Notes under the pieces: model-generated
Database searches by the model: none
Seen by the model: only the letters and a program-made list of their open reading frames with translations
What the model was told of the DNA's origin: nothing
In this document: piece after piece, positions 1 through 9,100 of the stretch
How the letters are laid out: every line of letters starts with the position of its first letter
Position numbering within the stretch: the first letter of the stretch is position 1
NCBI RefSeq assembly: GCF_001421565.1
Contig: NZ_LMKQ01000001.1
Span: 1,673,651 to 1,737,650, forward strand
Source of the DNA: Agromyces sp. Leaf222
Lineage (GTDB): Bacteria; Actinomycetota; Actinomycetes; Actinomycetales; Microbacteriaceae
Length of the DNA stretch: 64,000 nt
Direction: 5' to 3'
Program-made: the position numbers and the translations under genes

Positions 1-802
1 CGCGCTGCGTCGCGTCGACCGCCGCGCGCATCTCGCCGATCTCGAACTCGTCCTTCACGAGGCGGAGCTCGGAGAGCACGCGGGCGAGTTCGGCGTCGGG
101 CTCGTGGTCGCCGCCGAACTCGAGCGAGAAGGGCGCGTCCTGCGCGTTCGTCGACAGCGCCTCCTCGGCGGCGAAGCGGATGCGGGCGTGGTCGATGCGC
201 TCGGTGAGTGCGGCGTCGGCCTCGCGGAGCACGAGCGTCGACGTGTCGACCCTGCCGATCACGGTGTCGAGCTCGTCGAGCCCGCGCGTGCGGATCGCGA
301 GGTCGGCCGCGACGTGCTCGAGCGAGGGGCGTGCGCCGATCCAGAACTCGCCGATCGCGGGGTTCGCGTAGAACTCCTCGGAGTCGCGGCCCGCGCGCTC
401 GCGGAAGTACACGGTCGCGACGTGTCCCTCGCCGCTCTCGGGCTCGAGCACGAGCACCGCGCCGGGCTCGGAGTCGGAGCCCCAGCCGGTCAGGTGCGCG
501 AACGCCGAGTGCGCGCGGAACGGGTAGTCGGTGTCGTTCGCGCGCTGCTTCATGTCGCCCGCGGGGATCACCAGGCGGATGCCGGTGAACGCCGCCGAGA
601 CGCGGGCCCGACGGGCCGCGGCGAACGAGGCCTGCTCGCGGGCCGTTGGCAGCGCCTCGTCGCGCGTCGCCCAGCCGCTGCTGATGAAGTCCTTGAACCC
701 ATCGGACCCGGGCGTCGTCGAACGGTTCGCGTTGCGGCCGCTCTCGTCGGCGCTGGTCGCGGCTGCCGTGGTCTCGGTGGTGGAGGTGTCGCTCGTGGTC
801 AT
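1..802 (-). CDS. aminopeptidase P family protein (N-terminal part, runs off the left edge)
   Basis: Reading the minus strand from the ATG at 802 gives about 267 residues ending at the window edge with no stop. The protein opens with a Thr/Ser-rich stretch and then shows the AMP_N (creatinase/prolidase N-terminal) domain: the string NDTDYPFRAHSAFAHLTGW is typical of Xaa-Pro aminopeptidases, followed by VLVLEPESGEGHVATVYFRER. Family members remove an N-terminal residue preceding proline using two metal ions. The pita-bread catalytic domain with its metal ligands lies outside the window, so activity cannot be judged. A GAGAAT hexamer sits seven bases before the ATG and no good Shine-Dalgarno is visible, so the message may be leaderless. 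Confidence 0.85.
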   Translation of the reverse strand, partial: MTTSDTSTTETTAAATSADESGRNANRSTTPGSDGFKDFISSGWATRDEALPTAREQASFAAARRARVSAAFTGIRLVIPAGDMKQRANDTDYPFRAHSAFAHLTGWGSDSEPGAVLVLEPESGEGHVATVYFRERAGRDSEEFYANPAIGEFWIGARPSLEHVAADLAIRTRGLDELDTVIGRVDTSTLVLREADAALTERIDHARIRFAAEEALSTNAQDAPFSLEFGGDHEPDAELARVLSELRLVKDEFEIGEMRAAVDATQR

Positions 803-864
803 GTGCCCCATTCTCTCACCGGAGGCGCCCCGCGGCATCGGTCGGCGGGGGATGGATCGCCGCC

Positions 865-1890
865 TCAGTCCGTGCGCGAGAGGGTCGCGACGATCGGGCG
901 GTGGTCGCTGCCCGCGCCGTCGACCTCTCCGATCACGCGGAACGCGTCGACCTTCCAGCCGGGCGTCGCGAGCACGTGGTCGATCGGGCTGCCGAGCACC
1001 TCGGGCAGGTCGGTCGGCCAGGTGCCGAGCCCGCCCGCACCGCCCTGCACCGCGGCATCCGCGCACCGGCCGAGGTCGCCGCCGTCGACGCCGCGACCGG
1101 CGAAGTGGTCGACGGTGGCGTTGAAGTCGCCGGCCATGATCACGTTCTCGCCCGCGCACTGCTCGGCGAGCCAGTCGAGGTCGCTGCGCCAGTTGCGCAG
1201 CTCCCAGCGGATGGGGGCGACCGCGTGCACCGCGACGATGCGAGGGCCGTCACCCGCGACGGGATCGGCGACGACCGACGGCAGCGTGTTCGTGTTGCCC
1301 GGCGGGCCCGAGACGAGGGCCGAGGTCACCTCGTAGTCGCCGAGCTCGGGCGAGATCAGGATCGTCGTCGACCGGGCCTTCGCGACGTCGTCGAACGAGA
1401 CCGTGTGCACCCACATCGGGCTCCCGCCCTCGCGCATCGCGACCGCGACCTCCTCGCCGAGCGGCTCCGTGGTCTCGGGCAGCACGACCACGTCGGCCCC
1501 CTCCTCGAGGGCGAGCTCGGTGATCGTCGAGGCGTCGGGCACCTCGCCGAGCGTGTTCCACGAGAAGACGGTGACGGTGTCGGATGTCGCGGCCGCCGCG
1601 GCATCCGAACCGCCGAAGCCGCGCGCAGCCAGCACCGCGACGTTGCCCGCCGCGAAGACCGCGAGCACGAGCACCATGGCGAGGGCGAACGGGCGCACGC
1701 GGCGCGGGATCGCCAGCAGGCCGAACACGCCCGCGGCGACGATCGCGACGAGCGCCGCCGAGCCGCGGAGCGCGACGATGTGGGCGGCGATCCACTGGTT
1801 CTGGAGGCCGAACCCCTGCGGCCAGAGCAGGATGGCTGCGATGACCGCCGACACGAGGACGACGAGCCAGCCGAGGATGCGGGGGAGCAT
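865..1890 (-). CDS. membrane-anchored endonuclease/exonuclease/phosphatase family protein
   Basis: The protein has 341 residues. The first ~100 residues hold three hydrophobic segments (LVVLVSAVIAAILLW, a VAIVAAGVFGLL stretch and a third near MVLVLAVFAAGNVAVLAA). The rest is an EEP domain facing outside: FSWNTLG (catalytic Asn), a PETTEP segment with the metal-binding Glu, GDFNATVDH, and the terminal SDHRPIVATL with the Asp-His pair. Such proteins hydrolyse phosphodiesters (nucleic acid, inositol phosphate or lipid); the substrate cannot be told from sequence. The start is the ATG at 1890: the minus strand reads TAGCTT, six bases, ATG, which suggests a leaderless mRNA. The divergent PHP gene begins 115 bases away. 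Confidence 0.88.
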   Translation of the reverse strand: MLPRILGWLVVLVSAVIAAILLWPQGFGLQNQWIAAHIVALRGSAALVAIVAAGVFGLLAIPRRVRPFALAMVLVLAVFAAGNVAVLAARGFGGSDAAAAATSDTVTVFSWNTLGEVPDASTITELALEEGADVVVLPETTEPLGEEVAVAMREGGSPMWVHTVSFDDVAKARSTTILISPELGDYEVTSALVSGPPGNTNTLPSVVADPVAGDGPRIVAVHAVAPIRWELRNWRSDLDWLAEQCAGENVIMAGDFNATVDHFAGRGVDGGDLGRCADAAVQGGAGGLGTWPTDLPEVLGSPIDHVLATPGWKVDAFRVIGEVDGAGSDHRPIVATLSRTD

Positions 1891-1896
1891 CCCACC

Positions 1897-1902
1897 AAGC
1901 TA
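1897..1902 (-). promoter_or_regulatory. -10 hexamer TAGCTT, six bases before the EEP-protein ATG
   Basis: On the minus strand TAGCTT is followed by GGTGGG and then the ATG at 1890. With transcription starting 6-7 bases after the -10, the first mRNA base would be the A of ATG. No Shine-Dalgarno is needed or seen. Confidence 0.55.
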
Positions 1903-1993
1903 GGCCACGAGGCTGTGGCGTCGCCGCGAGGGTGCTCGGCGTCGCGGACCGACCCGAGTCCGGCACCCGCGGCGGAGGGTCGCCGGCGCGGCC

Positions 1994-1999
1994 TAGCAT
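1994..1999 (+). promoter_or_regulatory. -10 hexamer TAGCAT, six bases before the PHP-protein ATG
   Basis: TAGCAT, GGGGGC, ATG at 2006. The spacing predicts a leaderless transcript and fixes the start codon. Confidence 0.6.
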
Positions 2000-2005
2000 G
2001 GGGGC

Positions 2006-2878
2006 ATGGCTTCGTCGGCGGCATCCGTGATCGGTGAGGCCGACCTGCACGTGCATTCGACGGTCTCCGACGGCACGGGCGCCCCCGCTGCGCTCCTCGT
2101 CGAGGCGGCAGAGGTCGGGCTGTCGGCCATCGCGCTGACCGACCACGACTCGACCGCCGGTTGGGCCGAGGCCGCCGCCGCCGTGCCCGAGACTGGCGTC
2201 GCCCTCATCCCCGGCATGGAGCTCTCGACGCGCGAGCAGTACACGAGCGTGCACGTGCTCGCCTACCTCATCGACCCGTTCGACGAGCCGCTGCTGGCCG
2301 AGACCACGCGCATCCGCGAATCGAGGCTCACGCGCGCTGAAGAGATCGTGCGCAGCATCTCTCGGGACTACGCGCTCACGTGGGACGACGTGCTCGCCCA
2401 GACGGCGGTCGGCGCCACCGTCGGTCGCCCGCACATCGCCGACGCGCTCGTCGCGCGCGGCCACGCGAACACGAGGTCGGCGGCGTTCGCCGGCATCCTG
2501 CATCCCCGCCACGGGTATGCGCGGCCGCACTACGCGCCCGATCCGCTCACCGGGGTCCGACTCATCCGCGCCGCGGGCGGCGTGCCGGTGCTCGCCCACC
2601 CGGGTGCCCGCGGCGAGGAGCACGTCGTGTCGCATGCGCGCCTTCGGCAGCTCGTCGACGCCGGGCTGTTCGGCCTCGAGATCGACCACCCCGAGAACGA
2701 ACCGGCGTCCAAGCCGCGGCTCCACGCCCTCGCACGCGAGTTCGGCCTGGCCGTCACGGGCTCCAGCGACTACCACGGCACGGGCAAGCCGAACCGCCTC
2801 GGGCAGGAGCGAACCCGCGCCGACGTCGTGGCCCGCATCCTCGAAGAGGGCACCGGCACGGCGCCAGTGCTGCCCTAG
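2006..2878 (+). CDS. PHP-domain phosphoesterase (TrpH/YciV family, probable 3',5'-nucleotide or RNA 5'-end phosphatase)
   Basis: The 290-residue protein has all PHP motifs in order: DLHVHSTVSDG near residue 12, LTDHDST near 46, GMELSTR, PVLAHPGAR near 197 and SSDYHG near 253. These His/Asp/Glu residues bind the metal cluster. The length and motif set match the TrpH/YciV group, whose E. coli member (RNase AM) trims 5' ends of RNA and hydrolyses 3',5'-bisphosphonucleotides. That activity is known for the family and inferred here. The start is fixed by the TAGCAT-N6-ATG architecture. The gene converges with the DEAD-box helicase gene across a strong hairpin. Confidence 0.9.
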   Translation: MASSAASVIGEADLHVHSTVSDGTGAPAALLVEAAEVGLSAIALTDHDSTAGWAEAAAAVPETGVALIPGMELSTREQYTSVHVLAYLIDPFDEPLLAETTRIRESRLTRAEEIVRSISRDYALTWDDVLAQTAVGATVGRPHIADALVARGHANTRSAAFAGILHPRHGYARPHYAPDPLTGVRLIRAAGGVPVLAHPGARGEEHVVSHARLRQLVDAGLFGLEIDHPENEPASKPRLHALAREFGLAVTGSSDYHGTGKPNRLGQERTRADVVARILEEGTGTAPVLP

Positions 2879-2939
2879 CCGACTGCGCGGACCGGCTTGC
2901 GCGGGCGGGGCTGCGCGGTGGGGGTGCTCGCAGACGACG

Positions 2940-2973
2940 AAGGGGGCGGATGCCGCGTGGCATCCGCCCCCTT
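2940..2973. terminator. bidirectional hairpin terminator built from GGATGCC/GGCATCC
   Basis: Perfect 15-bp arms (2940-2954 and 2959-2973) flank the loop GCGT. The outer AA/TT pairs give a short T run on either strand. It lies between the stop codons of two convergent genes. Its core is the CGGATGCC/GGCATCCG oligomer that is over-represented across the window. Confidence 0.8.
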
Positions 2974-2998
2974 CGTGCGGGTCGGTCGTGCGACCGGG

Positions 2999-4555
2999 TC
3001 AGGCCTGCGGCGCAGCGCCCGCCGAGCCGGCCGGACGCGGGCCGCGACGCCGGCGACGACGGCGAGGAGCCGCGTTGCCGTCGTGGTGCTCGCTGCCGCC
3101 GCCGTCGTGCGTGCCGGTGCCCGGCTCGCGGACGGTCGCGGTCGTGGCCTCGCCGGCCTCGGACGCAGCGGACGAGCTGGAGCCCGTTTCTACGGACGGA
3201 GCGCCGGATGCCGGAACGCCGCCGCGCGTGCGCTGACGCGAACGGCTGCTGCGGGGTGCGCGCTCGCCGTCGCCCTGGCGGGCCTCGCCACGGCCGTCGC
3301 CTCGGGCCTCGCTGCGCCCCTCGGTGCGGCCTGCCGTGCTCGACCGGGTCGGAGCTGCGACCGGGGAGGCCGGCTTGAGACGGCCCTTCGTGCCGACGGG
3401 GATGTCGAGGTCGGTGAACAGGTGCGGGCTCGACGAGTAGGTCTCGACCGGTTCGGGCTGACCGAACTCGAGCGCGCGGTTGATGAGCGCCCACTTGTGC
3501 AGGTCGTCCCAGTCGACGAAGGTGACGGCGATGCCGGTCTTGCCCGCTCGGCCCGTTCGGCCTGCGCGGTGCAGGTACGCCTTGTCGTCGTCGGGGATGG
3601 TGTGGTTGATCACGTGCGTGACGTCGTCGACGTCGATGCCTCGTGCCGCGACATCCGTGGCGATCAGGATGTCCTTCTTGCCGGCCTTGAACGCGGCCAT
3701 CGCGCGCTCGCGCTGGTCCTGGTTGAGGTCGCCGTGCACGGCGGCGGCGTTGAAGCCGCGGTCGTTCAGCTCTTCGACGAGCTTCGCGGCCGCGCGCTTG
3801 GTGCGCGTGAAGATCACGGTCTTGCCCCGGCCGTCGGCCTGGAGGATGCGCGAGATGACCTCGTCCTTGTCGAGCGAGTGCGCCCGGTAGACGAGGTGCT
3901 TGATGTTCGCCTGCGTGAGGCCCTCGTCGGGGTCGGTCGCCCGGATGTGGATGGGCTTCGACATGAAGCGGCGCGCGAGCGCGACGATCGGGCCGGGCAT
4001 CGTTGCCGAGAAGAGCATGGTGTGGCGCACCGCGGGGGTCTGCGCGAAGATCTTCTCGATGTCGGAGAGGAATCCGAGGTCGAGCATCTTGTCGGCCTCG
4101 TCGAGCACGACCTCCTGCACGTTCTTCAGCGACAGGAGCCGCTGCGATGCGAGGTCGAGGAGCCGCCCGGGGGTGCCGACCACGATCTGCGCGCCGGCCT
4201 TGATCTGCTCGATCTGGCCCTCGTAGGCCTTGCCGCCGTAGATCGAGACGACCTTGGTCGGCCGGTTCGACGTCGCCAGCTCGAGGTCTTCGGTGACCTG
4301 GACGCAGAGTTCGCGGGTCGGCACGACGACGAGCACCTTGACGCCGGGCTCGGGGTCGTCGCCGAGGCGCTGGATGATCGGCAGGCCGAACCCGAAGGTC
4401 TTGCCCGTGCCGGTCTTCGCCTGCCCGATGATGTCCTGGCCCGAGAGGGCGAGGGGGATGGTCTGCTCCTGGATGGGGAAGGCATCGAAGATGCCCTTGG
4501 TTGCGAGCGCGTCGACGATGTCGGACGCGACGCCGAGTTCTGCGAAAGTAGTCAA
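2999..4555 (-). CDS. DEAD-box ATP-dependent RNA helicase (RhlE-like)
   Basis: The protein has 518 residues. RecA-like domain 1 carries the Q motif (FPIQEQTIP), AKTGTGKT (motif I), PTRELCVQ (Ia), TPGRLLDL (Ib), DEADKML (II) and SATMP (III). Domain 2 carries FTRTKRAA, TDVAARGID (V) and HRAGRTGRAGKTG (VI). The C-terminal ~120 residues are Arg/Ser/Gly-rich and end in a run of Arg, typical of actinobacterial RhlE-type helicases and probably RNA-binding. The role is unwinding of structured RNA. The only plausible start is TTG at 4555 (M-T-T-F-A-E-L-G), with a poor Shine-Dalgarno. It stands first in the block that resembles M. tuberculosis Rv3211 onward. Confidence 0.93.
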   Translation of the reverse strand: MTTFAELGVASDIVDALATKGIFDAFPIQEQTIPLALSGQDIIGQAKTGTGKTFGFGLPIIQRLGDDPEPGVKVLVVVPTRELCVQVTEDLELATSNRPTKVVSIYGGKAYEGQIEQIKAGAQIVVGTPGRLLDLASQRLLSLKNVQEVVLDEADKMLDLGFLSDIEKIFAQTPAVRHTMLFSATMPGPIVALARRFMSKPIHIRATDPDEGLTQANIKHLVYRAHSLDKDEVISRILQADGRGKTVIFTRTKRAAAKLVEELNDRGFNAAAVHGDLNQDQRERAMAAFKAGKKDILIATDVAARGIDVDDVTHVINHTIPDDDKAYLHRAGRTGRAGKTGIAVTFVDWDDLHKWALINRALEFGQPEPVETYSSSPHLFTDLDIPVGTKGRLKPASPVAAPTRSSTAGRTEGRSEARGDGRGEARQGDGERAPRSSRSRQRTRGGVPASGAPSVETGSSSSAASEAGEATTATVREPGTGTHDGGGSEHHDGNAAPRRRRRRRGPRPAGSAGAAPQA

Positions 4556-4673
4556 GTATCTGCCTGTCGGTTCAGCTGGAGAGGTGCGCGCTGCTTGTCC
4601 TCAGGCGCACGGCTGCGGGTCCGATGCCCGCATGCGACCTCCAGCCTATCGGAGAGAGCCTGAACGCCTCGGT

Positions 4674-4679
4674 TAGGCT
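4674..4679 (+). promoter_or_regulatory. -10 hexamer TAGGCT, seven bases before GTG
   Basis: TAGGCT, GTGTGCC, then GTG at 4687. This favours the GTG start over upstream in-frame codons and predicts a leaderless mRNA. It lies between two divergent genes. Confidence 0.5.
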
Positions 4680-4686
4680 GTGTGCC

Positions 4687-5400
4687 GTGGTGTCCTGGAT
4701 CAATCGACGCGTTGCCCGCCCCGAGGCGCCGCGGCAGCGACCGCGCGTCGCGCCGACCGAGCTCACCCGGGTGGACTTCACCGAGCTGGTGCCCGAGCCG
4801 GTGCCCTTCCTGGGCCAGGCCGCCTACATCCAGCTCGTCTTCTTCGAGGGGCTCTCGCTCGCGGTGCAGACCGCGCCGGACCTCCGGTCGAAGGAGGGGC
4901 TGAGCGCCGCTGCGGGGGTCGCACTGCGCAAGCACCACGCGCTGATCGCCGAACTGCGGCAGCTCAGCGTCGAGCCCGTCGACGTCATGGCGCCGTTCGC
5001 GCCGGCCACCGAGCGGCTCCAGGAGGCTTGGCGCAGCGGCGACTGGCACGAGCTGCTGCTCGCCATCCACGTGACGTCGGGAATGCTCGACGGCTACTTC
5101 TCGCGGCTCTCGAACGGCCTGCACGCCGACCTCGCGCGCCGGGTGCGCACGATCCTCGACGAGGCGGGCTCTGCGGCGGTGCTCGAGCGGGAGCTCGGAC
5201 TCGCGATCGCCGGGCAGCCGGGCCTCGCCGATCGGCTCGCCCTCTGGGGCCGGAGCCTCGTGGGCGACACGCTGCTCATCGCCCGCTCGGCACTGCACGC
5301 GTCCGAGGCGCGCGGCCTCGAGGAGCGCGTCGAGCCGATCTTCACCGAGCTCATCGCCGACCACACGCGACGCATGGACGCGCTCGGCCTCACGGCCTGA
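4687..5400 (+). CDS. ferritin-like fold protein (MiaE-like, actinobacterial Rv3210c type)
   Basis: The protein has 237 residues from the GTG at 4687 and is all-helical in character (LGQAAYIQLVFFEGLSLAVQ, GVALRKHHALIAELRQL, ELLLAIHVTSGMLDGYFSRL). Glu and His residues are spaced as in the ferritin-like/tRNA-hydroxylase superfamily. I recognise it as the conserved actinobacterial ferritin-like fold protein found next to the RhlE-type helicase. Whether it keeps a di-iron site or hydroxylates tRNA is not shown by the sequence. It is divergent from the helicase gene (4555) and convergent with the small membrane-protein gene. Confidence 0.75.
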   Translation: MVSWINRRVARPEAPRQRPRVAPTELTRVDFTELVPEPVPFLGQAAYIQLVFFEGLSLAVQTAPDLRSKEGLSAAAGVALRKHHALIAELRQLSVEPVDVMAPFAPATERLQEAWRSGDWHELLLAIHVTSGMLDGYFSRLSNGLHADLARRVRTILDEAGSAAVLERELGLAIAGQPGLADRLALWGRSLVGDTLLIARSALHASEARGLEERVEPIFTELIADHTRRMDALGLTA

Positions 5401-5452
5401 CCCTCACGGCGTCACGGGCGGGCCGGTCGTGCCGGTGCCCTCGCACGCGAGA

Positions 5453-5480
5453 ACGGCGCCCTCCCGGAGGAGGACGCCGT
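5453..5480. terminator. hairpin between convergent genes
   Basis: The arms ACGGCGCCCTCC and GGAGGACGCCGT pair at 11 of 12 positions around a CGGA loop. The hairpin lies between the ferritin-like gene and the convergent membrane-protein gene. The T run is poor. Confidence 0.5.
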
Positions 5481-5497
5481 CACGTTGGTTCGCGAGG

Positions 5498-5824
5498 TCA
5501 GCCGACCTTCACCGCGCCGGTCGGGGTCGCCGTTGCCGGGCGCGAGAGGCGCTCGAAGAGCGAGGCATCCGCTCGCTCGCGCTTCGGGCCGATCAGGTAG
5601 GCGGATGCCGCGGACGCGAGCGCGGCGACCACGAGCGAGACGACCCAGATCCAGCCGCCGTCCCACGCCCAGCCGAGCCACGTGAGCGCGACCCAGACGA
5701 TCGCGGCGACGCCTGCGCCGATCGAGGGGATCAGCAGCACGCCGTGCGTGTGCCGGAGCGGCAGGAGGTAGCGGGCGCCGAGGCCGAGGATCGCCCCGCC
5801 GAGCACGACGAAGAGCAGTTCCAT
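5498..5824 (-). CDS. small membrane protein, three predicted TM segments
   Basis: The protein has 108 residues from the ATG at 5824 (MELLFVVLGGAILG). Hydrophobic stretches lie at about 2-18, 30-50 and 58-80, followed by a charged tail (PKRERADASLFERLSRP). I do not recognise a named family. Small membrane proteins of this kind occur next to the DUF3107 gene in Microbacteriaceae. Only one base separates its start codon from the DUF3107 stop, so the two are probably co-transcribed and translationally coupled. Confidence 0.7.
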   Translation of the reverse strand: MELLFVVLGGAILGLGARYLLPLRHTHGVLLIPSIGAGVAAIVWVALTWLGWAWDGGWIWVVSLVVAALASAASAYLIGPKRERADASLFERLSRPATATPTGAVKVG

Positions 5825-5825
5825 G

Positions 5826-6050
5826 TCAGGCCACGAATCCGACGCGACGCGACTCCTCCGAGCCGATCTCGACATACGCGAGTGCGGCGGCGGGCACGAG
5901 GTAGACGCTGCCCTTCGAGTCGACGAACTTCAGCGACTTCGCGTCGCCCTCGAGGGCTGCGGCGACCTGGGTCTGGACCTCCTCTGCCGACTGGGACGAC
6001 TCGAAACCGAGTTCGCGAGGGGAGTTCTGAATGCCGATCCGTACGTCCAC
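5826..6050 (-). CDS. DUF3107 family protein
   Basis: The protein has 74 residues from the GTG at 6050 (MDVRIGIQNSPRELGFES). The family is small and actinobacteria-specific (from memory Rv3208A/TB9.4 in M. tuberculosis); the pattern V-R-I-G-I ... ARELXFE ... YVEIG is diagnostic. No biochemical function is established. A Shine-Dalgarno-like AGAAAGG precedes the GTG by about six bases. The upstream ATG-like codons in the same frame add a non-conserved Arg-rich stretch and are rejected as the start. Confidence 0.85.
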   Translation of the reverse strand: MDVRIGIQNSPRELGFESSQSAEEVQTQVAAALEGDAKSLKFVDSKGSVYLVPAAALAYVEIGSEESRRVGFVA

Positions 6051-6130
6051 AGTGGGCCTTTCTGTCCTTGCGACCACACTATGACACGGCTCGCGGGGCA
6101 CGGGGCACGTTCACTGTCGGCGGAACGGGT

Positions 6131-6136
6131 TAACGT
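6131..6136 (+). promoter_or_regulatory. -10 hexamer TAACGT, six bases before the adnA ATG
   Basis: TAACGT, GTGGGC, ATG at 6143. The in-frame GTG at 6137 lies inside the spacer and is a less likely start. Confidence 0.55.
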
Positions 6137-6142
6137 GTGGGC

Positions 6143-9100
6143 ATGCCCAGCTCCACCGCCCCGTCGCAGCCCGATGCGACGCTCGTCGCACCCGATTCCG
6201 CGGCCCGGGCGGGGGGCCTCGCGGCAGGCCTGGTCCGGCGCATCTCAGAAGGGGTGCACCACGCCGTGTTCGGCGCTCCCGGGTCGGGCAAGACGACGCT
6301 CGCGGTCGAGCTCGTCGCCGACCGCGTCACCCGGCTCGGTTACGGGGTCGACGACGTGCTCGTGCTCTGCGCGAGCCGTTCGACGGCCACCGCGCTGCGC
6401 GATCGCATCGCCGTGCGGCTGGGCGTGACGACCCGCGGCCCGCTCGCGCGCACCGCGAACTCCATGGCCTTCCAGCTCGTGCGCGCCTACACCGCGGCGC
6501 CCGTGACGCTGCTCACGGGCGGCGAGCACGACCGCATCGTCGCCGACCTCGTCGAGGGCGGCATCCGCGACGGCTTCGGCCCGGAATGGCCCGAGCCGCT
6601 CACCCCCGAGGTGCGCGTGCTCAGGGGCTTCCGCACCGAGCTCCGCGACCTGCTCATGCGAGCGGTCGAGCTCGGCGTCGACGAACACGACCTCGCCCGG
6701 CTCGGCGAGGCCGCTGGGCGCCCCGAGTGGGTGGCCGCCGCCGCGTTCATGTCCGAGTACGCCGACGTCAAGGACCAGGTGCGGCCCAACCAGTTCGACT
6801 CCGCCGAGCTCGGCGCGTTCGCGGCCTCGATCGTGCGCCGCAGCCGGGTCCACCCCGAGGCGTCAGCGGCCCTCGGCCCGCTCGCCGGGTTGCGCATGCT
6901 CGTCGTCGACGACGCGCAGGAGACCACCGAGGCGTCGGCCTCGCTCATCGCCGCATTCGCCGCGTGCGGCGTGCAGATCGTCGCGATCGGCGATCCCGAT
7001 GTCGCGAGCAACGGGTTTCGCGGCGGCCGCCCCGAACTGCTCGGCTCGCTGAGCTCGATGCTCGACGGTGCGCCCGTGCAGCGCATCGAACTGCCGACCG
7101 TGCACCGGGGGAGGCCCGAGATCGCCGAGATCGTGTCGGGCGTGCGCGCGCACATCGGCACCGCGCTCGGCGGCACGCACCGGTCGGCGGCGCTCGCGGG
7201 CGCCGAAGCCGACGCGCCAGCCGATCCGCTCGCCCCCGTGCTCGGCATCGAGGCGGCCTCGAGTGCGGCCGAGCACCTCGCGATCGCGTCGTTGCTGCGC
7301 GAGCGCCACCTGCTCGACGAGGTGCCGTGGTCGCAGATGGCCGTCGTCCTGCGCTCCGGCGGCGACGTGCCCGCGGTCGAACGCGCGCTGGCGCTCGCCG
7401 ACGTGCCCACCGCGGGCGCCGCGACCGGACTCGCGCTCCGCGACGCACCGGCCGCCGCGGCCCTGCTCACGGCGTGCTCGTTCGTGCTCGGCCGCGAGCC
7501 GCTCACCGCCGACCTCGCGGTGGCCCTGCTCACCGGCCCGTTGGGCCGCCTCGACGGCATCGGGCTGCGACGGCTGCGACTGGCCCTGCGACACGAGGAG
7601 CTCGCCGCCGGCGGCACCCGCACGGGCGACGAACTGCTCGTCGACGCGCTCTCGGCACCCGGCGGGTTCGTCACGATCGACGCCGCACCGGGGCGACGGG
7701 CGGCCAGGCTCGCCGCAGTGCTCGACGGCGCCGTGCAGGTGGCCCGGGGCGGAGGCACGATCGAAGAGGTGCTCTGGTCGCTCTGGGAGGGCGGCGGGCT
7801 CGGCACCGAGTGGGGTCGTCAGGCCGCCGGCACTGGCGTGCTCGCCGACGAGGCCGACCGCTCGCTCGATGCCGCGGTCGCGCTCTTCTCGGCCGCGACG
7901 AGATTCGTCGAGCGCGAGCCGGGGGCACCTGCCGTCCGCTTCGTCGACGAGGTGCTGGCGAGCGAGCTGCCCGAAGACTCGCTGGCGCCCCGACGCACGG
8001 CCGAGACCGTGCTCGTGACCACGCCGCAGGGCGTGGTCGGGCGCGAGTTCGACGTGATGGTCGTCGCCGGGCTCCAAGACGCGGTGTGGCCGAACCTCCG
8101 CCCCCGCGGAACGCTGCTGCACGCCGGGCTCCTGCCGCGAGTGACGCAGGCGGCCAGATCGGGCTCGCCTCTGCCCGGGGTCGAGAGCCCGGCCGAGGTC
8201 CGCGCCTCGGTGCGCGACGACGAGCTGCGCATGTTCGTGCTCGCGGTCTCGCGAGCTCGACGCCAGGTCGTGCTCGCGTGCACCTCGAACGACGACGAGC
8301 AGCCGTCGGTGCTCATGGGCTACGCCCGGGAGCGCGTGCGGCCGCGGCGGCGTCCGCTGCAACTCCGCCCGCTCGTCGGCGCGCTCCGGCGCGAGGCCGT
8401 CACGGGCGATCCCGAGTCCGCCGCCGCGCTCGCGCTGCTCGCCGAAGAGGGCGTGCCCGGCGCCGATCCGAACGAGTGGTACGGGCTGGCCGGCCTGTCG
8501 AACGAGGCACCGCTCGTCGACCTCGAGGGCGATCCCGAGGCATCCGTGCAGGTGTCGCCGTCGCAGATCGACCGGGTCGAGGAGTCGCCGCTCGGATGGT
8601 TCGTCGACCACATCGCGTCTCCGCCGTCGGGCGTGGCCGCGTCGATCGGCACCATCGTGCACGCCGTGGTCGAAGAGATCGGCGCGCGCGACGACGGCGA
8701 GACCGGGGTCGAGACGATCTGGGCGGCCGTCGAGGAGCGGCTCAAGGGCGTGCGCTTCGAGGCGGGCTGGGTCGCCGAGCGCGAACGACGAGGGGCGAGG
8801 CGCATGGCCGAGGGGGCCGCCGAGTACCTCGGCTCCTTCGACGACGATGCGAAGCTGCTGCTCGGCGCCGAGGGGAAGTTCACCATCACCATCGACCGGG
8901 TTCGCATCACGGGCACCATCGACCGCATCGAGGCCTCGCCCGACGGCACGACCGTGATCGTCGACATCAAGACCGGGCGCACGGCGCCGACGTTCGCGCA
9001 GACGGCGGCGCATCCGCAGCTCGCCGCCTACCAGCTCGCCGCTCGCGAGAGCGCGGTGCCCTCGGCAGGGGTGCTCGGGGGAGCGAAGCTCGTCTACGTC